A program made the position numbers and the translations under genes. Of a DNA stretch of 6,221 nt, positions 1-5,426 are shown piece by piece. The first letter of the stretch is position 1, and every line of letters begins with the position of its first letter. Source of the stretch: Candidatus Colwelliibacteriota bacterium (GTDB lineage: Bacteria > Patescibacteriota > Minisyncoccia > UBA6257 > Colwellbacteraceae); contig JAQTRD010000026.1 of NCBI GenBank assembly GCA_028711965.1, forward strand, positions 1 through 6,221, in the 5' to 3' direction. The notes below the pieces were generated by a model. It saw nothing but the letters and a program-made list of their open reading frames with translations. It was not told the DNA's origin and did no database searches.

Positions 1-642
1 GAATCTTTCAAGGCGGTAAGGGGTTGATATGATGATAACTCCTAAAGCTATGGCGGCTATGCCGATAATTGCGGCAACAAAAGAAAACTTAAGCCCTCCC
101 ATAAAATACATCAGTCCGGCGACAATAAGTAGAACGACAAGAATACTCGTTGACGGTTGGGCTATGAGAAGCGCTCCGATAACTCCGCACATCAGAATAA
201 AGGGCAAAAGGCCTTCCGCGAATCCCCCGCGATTTTTCCCTTTTGTGGTTATCCATGCAGCGAGGTAGATAATGAAAGTTATTTTTAGGAATTCGGATGG
301 CTGAATGGGTATTCCTCCCACTTCAATCCATCTGGATGCCGTTCCGAAATTTCCTCCGAGAGGCGTGAAGACTAAAGCGAGAAGTCCCAGATTTAATATC
401 AATAAGGGCAGAGAAGCCTTCTTAAGCCATTTTAAAGGCGTAAACATTCCGGCGAAAAAACCGGCCAATCCCGCCGTTATAAGAATCAGGAACTGCCGTT
501 TGAGATAAAAATAAGGGTTCCCCGCGTTTTTTATGGAAATGGAAGAGGATGCACTGGCAAGCGCGGCAAGGCCGAGCACTAAAAGAGCGCATATTATAAA
601 GATGATTATCACATCAGATTTTTTCTTTATTCCTTCAAACAT
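1..642 (-). CDS. ftsW: FtsW, septal peptidoglycan glycosyltransferase (SEDS family), 3' end outside window
   Basis: Partial gene: 214 codons from ATG at 642-640 run open to base 1. SEDS proteins are multi-pass membrane enzymes that polymerise lipid II into glycan strands; FtsW does this at the septum with a partner class B PBP. Visible marks are the conserved loop RWIEVGGIPIQPSEFLK (residues 104-120), about seven hydrophobic segments (roughly 11-32, 49-68, 76-93, 118-131, 143-162, 166-184, 187-205), and PYRLERF at 208-214. That last motif is closer to the FtsW PYRxxR than to RodA's PYQxxR. The catalytic Asp loop (HTDFIF type) would lie beyond the window. Odd: the usual QPDxGT motif reads QPSTSI at 162-167. 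The ATG overlaps the end of the upstream D-aminoacylase-like gene by 8 nt. An in-frame TAA lies 6 nt upstream, so this is the first ATG available. No proper ribosome-binding site is seen (only AAAGAG close to the ATG). Family is certain; FtsW over RodA is likely, helped by the linkage to mraY. Confidence 0.93.
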   Translation of the reverse strand, partial: MFEGIKKKSDVIIIFIICALLVLGLAALASASSSISIKNAGNPYFYLKRQFLILITAGLAGFFAGMFTPLKWLKKASLPLLILNLGLLALVFTPLGGNFGTASRWIEVGGIPIQPSEFLKITFIIYLAAWITTKGKNRGGFAEGLLPFILMCGVIGALLIAQPSTSILVVLLIVAGLMYFMGGLKFSFVAAIIGIAAIALGVIIISTPYRLERF

Positions 643-2152
643 TTCTCTTTATGACTTTTCCTCCTCTGTTTCCCGTTACTAATCCTTCTTGCGCGGCAAC
701 GACGCCGTTTACGATTACCTGTTCCGGTTTCTTATCCCTGATTATCGTTATGTCGCCCGCGAATCCCTCGCTTATAAAGCCTCTCTTTATAAGGTTACAG
801 GCCATTGCGGGAAGGGATGTTATTTTTGCGATTGTCTTCTCAATCGGCATCCCCGCTTCCGATGAGGCTTCGATGAACTTAACGAATGATCCGGAGATCT
901 TTTTGTGGAAATCGGATCGTTTTCCGATTGATTCGTAAGTGGCACTCTCTATGATGATTCGGGGATCTCTTATAGCCCTCCTGCGCGCTTCATTATCGTC
1001 TTCTTCCAGAAAGAAGGACATCCTGCCGTCAGATAACTCGACAAGTTTTGAGAAACATTCGGCCGATCCTAATTCCCTATTGGATGAAAATTCAGCAACA
1101 GTTTTTCCTGTTAAGAATTCCGCCTTTGGAGAATCGGCTATCCATAATTTAGCCAATTTTTCGATAGGCCACTTCTTTTCCAAAGCTGCAGAGCTTCTCT
1201 TCTTAATGATGTTTGCGGCTGTGTCTTTTGGAGCGCGCCCTATGGCGTTCTCTGGAATAATTTCGTAGAGAGATATTTCTTCAAATGGCAGAGGGCACAC
1301 GCTTGCGGTTATTCTTCCTCCGACGGACGAACTTTCGAGAATACTAAATGATTTTTCTGTTTCTTTATCCGCGACTGACCCGCCTCGCCCGAGGCCTGCC
1401 GGGGTAGAAACACGCGAGAAACGATTGATAATAATCGAACTTCCGTAAGAGGCCCAATCGGCCGCTTTTTCGACATATTTACTTGATTTCTCTTCGCCAA
1501 ACGGGAAGTCCATCGCAAAAACAGCAGACTTGGTCCTTAAGAGGGATGTCAGAATCTTGATCTCATCAGGTGACAGATAATCGCCTTTTAATGTTTCGGC
1601 CGAGAGGGATATGCCCAAACAGCCGTCTTGAACGCTCCTAAAGAGAGATTGGGCGACAACTGACGACTCGTCGCGGTTCAATCCCCTCTTTTTTTTCGCC
1701 AGAGGGTTTTTAACCGAGTCATATCCGGCAAGGAAGGATAGGTTTATTCCGCAGCGGATTTTGTCCATTATTGAGAACAAGTCGGAAAAAGACTTCCAGT
1801 CGACATTCAGCGACTCCCACTTTGACCAATTTGACGCCGCATCAGGAGAGCCTCCCGATATGGGAGCGAGAGAGACGCCTCCTGTTCCGCAAACGGCGGT
1901 TGTTATTCCTTCGATAAGGGCGTCTCCATTCAGCCTGTCGGAGAAGAACGACAAATGGCGGTCGGATGGAGATGCAATATTAATGAATCCGGGCGCGACA
2001 AAACATCCGCTTGCGTTTATGATTTCGTCGGCTTTATATGATGCCAGGTCTCCGATAGCGGCAATGCGGCCGCCGGCAACAAGAACATCGCCTTTTATTG
2101 GCGCTTTCCCCGAACCATCAATGACTTCGCCGCCTTTGATGAGCAGACTCAT
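635..2152 (-). CDS. Degenerate N-acyl-D-amino-acid deacylase (D-aminoacylase)-like amidohydrolase, probable pseudoenzyme
   Basis: 505 residues, close to the usual 480-530 for D-aminoacylases, which hydrolyse N-acyl-D-amino acids with a metal-dependent TIM barrel. The ends match the family: an N-terminal beta-sandwich (LLIKGGEVIDGSGKAP, VAGGRIAAIGD), VAPGFI at 52-57, GITTAVCGTGGVSLAP at 82-97, TSLPA at 445-449, and the C-terminal GDITIIRD and VNGVV segments. The catalytic residues are gone. HxH after APGFI is A60-S-P62; the bridging Cys of the GNCG loop is Gly91; the His of YATH is Asp215; the His of ISHH is R244/F245; the catalytic Asp of the SDG motif is Ala404. Only H66 and H416 exist in the whole protein. 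The reading frame is intact, so it looks maintained rather than decaying. It sits between mraY and ftsW, where murD usually lies, and overlaps ftsW by 8 nt. A GC-rich palindrome encodes residues 250-258. Homology is fairly sure; the actual function is unknown (scaffold, regulator or binder of D-amino-acid peptides are possibilities). Confidence 0.85.
   Translation of the reverse strand: MSLLIKGGEVIDGSGKAPIKGDVLVAGGRIAAIGDLASYKADEIINASGCFVAPGFINIASPSDRHLSFFSDRLNGDALIEGITTAVCGTGGVSLAPISGGSPDAASNWSKWESLNVDWKSFSDLFSIMDKIRCGINLSFLAGYDSVKNPLAKKKRGLNRDESSVVAQSLFRSVQDGCLGISLSAETLKGDYLSPDEIKILTSLLRTKSAVFAMDFPFGEEKSSKYVEKAADWASYGSSIIINRFSRVSTPAGLGRGGSVADKETEKSFSILESSSVGGRITASVCPLPFEEISLYEIIPENAIGRAPKDTAANIIKKRSSAALEKKWPIEKLAKLWIADSPKAEFLTGKTVAEFSSNRELGSAECFSKLVELSDGRMSFFLEEDDNEARRRAIRDPRIIIESATYESIGKRSDFHKKISGSFVKFIEASSEAGMPIEKTIAKITSLPAMACNLIKRGFISEGFAGDITIIRDKKPEQVIVNGVVAAQEGLVTGNRGGKVIKRNV
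1379..1404. repeat. GC-rich imperfect palindrome embedded in coding sequence
   Basis: A 26-bp stretch with 23 G/C bases stands out from the moderate-GC surroundings. Its core is GCCTCG (1382-1387), a 2-nt centre, and CGAGGC (1390-1395). Outer CCC (1379-1381) can pair with GGG (1401-1403), with an asymmetric bulge CTGCC. On the coding strand it is read in frame as T250-PAGLGRGG-258 of the D-aminoacylase-like protein. This looks like a small mobile palindromic repeat inserted in frame, but only one clear copy is present here, so membership of a repeat family is an inference. Confidence 0.45.
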
Positions 2153-2159
2153 TGAATAA

Positions 2160-2188
2160 ATTATAACTCACAACTTTTAATCTGCCAT
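2160..2188 (-). promoter_or_regulatory. Candidate sigma-70-type promoter for the D-aminoacylase-like gene and ftsW, predicted leaderless
   Basis: On the minus strand a perfect -10 hexamer TATAAT (2165 to 2160) lies 17 nt downstream of ATGGCA (2188 to 2183), which matches 4 of 6 bases of TTGACA. Only 7 nt (TTATTCA) separate TATAAT from the ATG at 2152, so transcription would start at or within a base of the start codon. It lies in the only intergenic gap of the window. The -35 lies within the hairpin at 2179-2202. TATAAT can arise by chance in AT-rich DNA, so this is a candidate. Confidence 0.5.
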
Positions 2189-2202
2189 CCGCCTGGCAGA
2201 TT
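2179..2202. repeat. Perfect 9-bp inverted repeat (stem-loop) between mraY and the D-aminoacylase-like gene
   Basis: AATCTGCCA (2179-2187) and TGGCAGATT (2194-2202) are exact reverse complements around a 6-nt loop TCCGCC. It begins 6 nt after the mraY stop codon in the direction of transcription. No run of U follows it on either strand (minus strand continues AAAAGTTG), so it is not a classical intrinsic terminator. It could stabilise the 3' end of the upstream mRNA, attenuate read-through, bind a regulator overlapping the candidate -35, or be a small dispersed palindromic repeat. It shares CCGCCT and CTGCC/GGCAG elements with the GC-rich palindrome at 1379-1404. Confidence 0.6.
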
Positions 2203-2208
2203 GTGTTT

Positions 2209-3258
2209 CTAAAAGATACGGTCGAGAAAGAATATAATTACTCCCAATCCGGCAGATATCCAGGAAAGAATCCAAAATCGCATAGTGATTTGCGATTCCG
2301 GCATGCCGATAGCTTCAAAATGATGATGAATGGGAGTGGACAAAAATACTTTTTTCCCTTTACGGAACTTCTTGCTTATTTTCTGGACTATGACTGACAG
2401 TGATTCAAGCACCATTACGCCGGCGAAAAGAGGAAGGAGAAGAGTTGTGTTTGTGAGCATTGCGATAACTCCCATCGTTATGCCGAGAGCCATTGATCCC
2501 GTATCTCCCATAATGAATTTTGCGGGGTAAACGTTGTTCCATAAGAAAGCCAAGAGGGCTCCGACTATGGTTCCGCACATTGCGGCAAGGTCGTAACGTC
2601 CTAAGACGATTGCTATGGTTCCGAGGGCCCCGAATGCAAAAACGGAAGCCCCTCCGAGAAGGCCGTCTAATCCGTCAGTCTCATTGGCGCTGAAAGCGCT
2701 TGCGATGATCACGAACATAAATATGGGAACATACCATATGCCAATATCTACATTTCCGAAAAAAGGAATATGAAGTATGTGCCAATCCAAATTTTGCGGG
2801 GCGTAGAACCACCAGGCACCCAAAGCTGCAAGAATCGCATAAACTATCAGCTTGTGTTTTACAGGCAGCCCCCCTCCTTTTGGTCCTATGCGAAGCACTC
2901 CCAAAATATCGTCGGCAAGTCCGATAACAGCGGCTATTATCATTGCCGCAAGCGGCAAATAAGTTTCTGGTCGGCTGATAAAGCTTAATTTCTCAAAGTT
3001 TCCGTCGAATAGACTGGCAAGAATGGCCATTACGACGGCGATTATAATGACGGCGCCCCATATAATTATTCCTCCCATCGTCGGTATGCCCGACTTTTTA
3101 GCATGAAGCGCCGACATTATCGGCGCCGATTCGGAATCCCTTATCTGCTTTTTTATGCCGAATCTCTTAAGAAGCTTCATTACTATCGGCGTAAGGCCGA
3201 TAGCTATAAGGAACGACAATATGCTTACCGTTAATATCTTAATTGCGGCTATCACCAT
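2209..3258 (-). CDS. mraY: Phospho-N-acetylmuramoyl-pentapeptide transferase MraY
   Basis: 349 residues, the usual MraY length. This integral membrane enzyme transfers phospho-MurNAc-pentapeptide from its UDP carrier to undecaprenyl phosphate, giving lipid I, the first membrane step of peptidoglycan synthesis. Family motifs are all present: KSGIPTMGG (55-63), the Asp pair ADD (D116, D117), NETDGLDGL (192-200), NNVYPAKFIMGDTGS (241-255, with the catalytic-site Asp at 252) and the cytoplasmic PIHHHFE (309-315) that separates MraY from WecA-type relatives. About ten hydrophobic segments can be seen. One small difference is Glu193 where NLTDGLDGL is usual. The ATG at 3258 lies inside the 3' end of the S11 carboxypeptidase gene (20-nt overlap) and has no Shine-Dalgarno sequence, so translational coupling is likely. 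The next gene downstream is not murD but a D-aminoacylase-like gene, after a 56-bp gap. Confidence 0.97.
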   Translation of the reverse strand: MVIAAIKILTVSILSFLIAIGLTPIVMKLLKRFGIKKQIRDSESAPIMSALHAKKSGIPTMGGIIIWGAVIIIAVVMAILASLFDGNFEKLSFISRPETYLPLAAMIIAAVIGLADDILGVLRIGPKGGGLPVKHKLIVYAILAALGAWWFYAPQNLDWHILHIPFFGNVDIGIWYVPIFMFVIIASAFSANETDGLDGLLGGASVFAFGALGTIAIVLGRYDLAAMCGTIVGALLAFLWNNVYPAKFIMGDTGSMALGITMGVIAMLTNTTLLLPLFAGVMVLESLSVIVQKISKKFRKGKKVFLSTPIHHHFEAIGMPESQITMRFWILSWISAGLGVIIFFLDRIF

Positions 3259-4204
3259 TTTTCAAAAAACTGATAATTCTATCGGCTGTTTCGACTCTGT
3301 TTTCCGATCCGAAAATTATTATTCCAATCGGTTTTTTCTCAAACGAGAAGACAGCCATTAAATTTTCCCGCGACTCCTCGATGAATCCGGTCTTTCCTCC
3401 TAAAAAGTTAGATCTCTTGGCAAGAGGATTTATATTCACAAGTTCTCTTCTTTTATTTTTTGTAAGTTCCTTTATATAGCTCTTTGGCTTGCTCGACAGG
3501 ACAAAAAGTTCCGGATGGCTTTTCCAAGCGTACATTAAGAGTTTTGACATATCTTCGGGGGTCGACTGATTAAGCGAAGAGAGGCCGGACGGCTCATTGA
3601 AATAAGTATTTCCCATGCCGAGTTCTTCCGCCTTTGAGTTCATTGCGTCCGTAAACTCGCGGGGAGGCATTTCTTCCGAAAGGGCGACGGCGGCATCGTT
3701 TGAAGACACGACCATCATGGCGGCGACAAGATCAGATACCGAGAAAGACTCGTTGACGGAAAGGCTTCCGGCCGATCCCTCGGTCTCAATGGCGGTTTCA
3801 CTCATAATAACTTGCTTGTTATGATCCATTCTTTCGAGAGCCACCGTGGCGGACATCAGTTTTGATAAGGAGGCGAGCGGCCATCTCTTGTCTTTTCCTA
3901 TGGAAAATATTTCTGATCCGGAAGACATATCAATGACGAATGCCGATTCGGCCCCAAGCTCGGAAGGGGTCATCAGCTCTTCTTTCTCGCGATTCGGTAT
4001 TTCTCTTTCGTCGGCAACTTCTCCGGACCGGACTATTGCGGACGCCGATATGTTCGCGACGGCGGATCCGCTTTGCCAGACGAGAGCCGCGTCCCCTTCT
4101 TGGGAAGGTTTTGACGAATTTGCCGAAGTAATAAAATGAACTCCCGCAAAAGCGACGGCAACAACTATAAAAACAGCGGCAATTCTCGTCATCTTAAGAC
4201 TCAT
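3239..4204 (-). CDS. D-alanyl-D-alanine carboxypeptidase family protein (peptidase S11, PBP5/DacA-like), N-terminally anchored
   Basis: 321 residues. S11 enzymes are serine D,D-carboxypeptidases that remove the terminal D-Ala from peptidoglycan stem peptides outside the cytoplasmic membrane. All three active-site motifs are intact: SLSK (Ser112 nucleophile, Lys115), SSN (167-169) and KTG (271-273) in GGKTGF. A hydrophobic segment at about 7-25 is a signal peptide or membrane anchor, followed by a Ser/Ala/Glu-rich linker to about residue 80. The protein ends soon after the catalytic domain and lacks the C-terminal beta domain and amphipathic anchor of E. coli PBP5, so the N-terminus probably holds it to the membrane. 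The start at 4204 overlaps scpB by 11 nt. ATG at 4192 (Met5) follows the scpB stop by one base and is an equally good start. Neither has a Shine-Dalgarno sequence. Its 3' end overlaps mraY by 20 nt. Confidence 0.93.
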   Translation of the reverse strand: MSLKMTRIAAVFIVVAVAFAGVHFITSANSSKPSQEGDAALVWQSGSAVANISASAIVRSGEVADEREIPNREKEELMTPSELGAESAFVIDMSSGSEIFSIGKDKRWPLASLSKLMSATVALERMDHNKQVIMSETAIETEGSAGSLSVNESFSVSDLVAAMMVVSSNDAAVALSEEMPPREFTDAMNSKAEELGMGNTYFNEPSGLSSLNQSTPEDMSKLLMYAWKSHPELFVLSSKPKSYIKELTKNKRRELVNINPLAKRSNFLGGKTGFIEESRENLMAVFSFEKKPIGIIIFGSENRVETADRIISFLKNGDSRN

Positions 4205-4736
4205 TTTTATTTTCTAAATTTTCCTTTAATTCCTTGAACTTTTCATAATTGGGCAGATCCTCTATTGAGGATAGCCCCATATGGCGGATGAGGTCGACGC
4301 TTGGGCGATAAAGATACGTATTTGCCCTTTTGGGGTGGATACTCCTCTCAATTAATCCTCTTATCAGAAGATTTCTTATGGTAAAGGAAGAATTAACCCC
4401 GCGGATATATTCTACCGCTGATTTGGTAACCGGGCCAATATAGGCGATGAGAGAAAGAGTTTCAAGGGTTGCCGGTGTCAGGTCTTCAGTCATTTCACTC
4501 TTTGTCATTTCTTGAATGAGCGGCGACAGGGCCGGATCAGTAACGATTTGATAAGAGTTGCTGACGGATATGACGCGAAGGCCGCTTGATCTCTCTATCA
4601 GCTGGCTTTTCACTTCTTCGCAAGCTTTTATCACTTCTTCTTCGGAAGAGCCTGTAATATTCACAAGCTTCTTTACTTCAACCGGAGAGCCGCTCACGAA
4701 AAGAATAGCTTCTATTTTTGATGCAAGTTCACTCAT
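4194..4736 (-). CDS. scpB: Segregation and condensation protein B (ScpB)
   Basis: 180 residues, typical for ScpB. It dimerises and binds the ScpA kleisin to form the SMC-ScpAB condensin that organises and segregates the chromosome. The two winged-helix domains are visible: residues about 3-75 (KIEAILFVSGSPVEVKKL, then LRVISVSNSYQIVT) and about 85-163, with LETLSLIAYIGPVTKSAVEY, IRGVNS (111-116), NLLIRGLIE (122-130), and GLSSIEDLP (154-162) at the family's usual C-terminal boundary. A short charged tail (KFKELKENLENKNES) follows. Its ATG overlaps the scpA stop within ATGAGTGA (8 nt), the usual arrangement for coupled synthesis of partner subunits. Its own 3' end overlaps the S11 gene by 11 nt. 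No Shine-Dalgarno sequence is seen before the ATG. Confidence 0.96.
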   Translation of the reverse strand: MSELASKIEAILFVSGSPVEVKKLVNITGSSEEEVIKACEEVKSQLIERSSGLRVISVSNSYQIVTDPALSPLIQEMTKSEMTEDLTPATLETLSLIAYIGPVTKSAVEYIRGVNSSFTIRNLLIRGLIERSIHPKRANTYLYRPSVDLIRHMGLSSIEDLPNYEKFKELKENLENKNES

Positions 4737-5424
4737 TTGATTTTATTATTATATCAGCAAATTGGCCTTCTTGGTCCATCGACACTTTAGAATCTTTCAA
4801 TAAATGCAGGAGAGCCAAAAAAAGAAGAATAACTTCTTTCTTTTCCTTGCTTTCCGATAAGTCGCTGAAACGCGACATCTTTCCCGAAATTCTAGAAGAC
4901 AAGTCGGCGACAAACTCTTCGAAATTGACGGTTTCGTACTTCTCTTCCTCTATTCTTTGCGCTATCAGGGATTCATTGAGGGAGGAGGCGGCGATTAATA
5001 GGGATTCTGCCGTAATGCCCTTTGGCGGATAAAAAACGGCAGTTTCAATGGCGGATACCGGCTCTTTCGCGAAAGCGATAAGATTGCGCCGCCATAAGGC
5101 GGAGAATCCGGGTTCGGCAAGCTTAAATTCCCTATAAAGTTTAAGCCTTAATTCGAGGTCTCTTATATCGCTCTCTTCTTCGCTTGTCAGTTCGAGGTCG
5201 GGAATAAGAGTTTTTGATTTTATAAGAATCAGGCGCGCCGCCACGGCGACGAAATCGGCCAAAAGTCTCGGTTCCGATTTTTCCACTGTCCGTACATAGT
5301 CGAGAAAATCTCCGGTGACTTTGGCTAAGTTGACCGTTGTTACCTCGTACTTGCGCTCCTCAATCAATTCGAGAAGTTTTTGGAGAGGACCGGAAAAATT
5401 ATTCAGACTGATTTCGTAAACCAT
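4729..5424 (-). CDS. scpA: Segregation and condensation protein A (ScpA), SMC kleisin
   Basis: 231 residues, slightly short but in the family range. ScpA is the kleisin that bridges the SMC heads and recruits ScpB. The N-terminal SMC-neck-binding helical domain starts with the family signature FSGPLQKLLELIEERKYEV (10-28). It continues with LADFVAVAARLILIKSKTLIP (55-75), which matches the usual EFLVMAATLLEIKSKxLLP pattern. An acidic SEEES loop follows. The C-terminal winged helix, which binds the other SMC head, spans roughly 165-229 and ends EVILLFLALLHLLKD...VSMDQEGQFADIII. The ATG at 5424 lies 2 nt after the stop of the upstream S11 gene, with no Shine-Dalgarno sequence, so it probably depends on translation of that gene. 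It overlaps scpB by 8 nt. Confidence 0.95.
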   Translation of the reverse strand: MVYEISLNNFSGPLQKLLELIEERKYEVTTVNLAKVTGDFLDYVRTVEKSEPRLLADFVAVAARLILIKSKTLIPDLELTSEEESDIRDLELRLKLYREFKLAEPGFSALWRRNLIAFAKEPVSAIETAVFYPPKGITAESLLIAASSLNESLIAQRIEEEKYETVNFEEFVADLSSRISGKMSRFSDLSESKEKKEVILLFLALLHLLKDSKVSMDQEGQFADIIIKSNE

Positions 5425-5426
5425 AC

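Noticed and set aside
29..508. Plus-strand open frames opposite ftsW
   Set aside because: The minus strand carries an unmistakable FtsW sequence over the whole region; the plus-strand translations have no family features and no start signals.
1309..1518. Short minus-strand frame overlapping the D-aminoacylase-like gene, considered as evidence of a frameshift
   Set aside because: The 505-codon frame is continuous with homology to the family on both sides, so the short frame is only a shadow.
2179..2202. Intrinsic terminator after mraY
   Set aside because: The stem is good but no T tract follows on the minus strand, nor a clear one on the plus strand.
2943..2958. TTGCCGC/GCGGCAA inverted repeat
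   Set aside because: Lies in a Leu/Ala-rich membrane segment of MraY, where GCG/CCG codons easily form short palindromes.
4748..4753. TATAAT on the minus strand 11 nt before the scpB start
   Set aside because: It lies in the codons for the ScpA tail (ADIIIK) and has no recognisable -35 at 16-18 nt, so chance is the simpler explanation.
5064..5075. 12-bp perfect palindrome CTTTCGCGAAAG
   Set aside because: It falls inside scpA codons for AFAKE-like residues, has no partner site nearby, and is not at a gene boundary.
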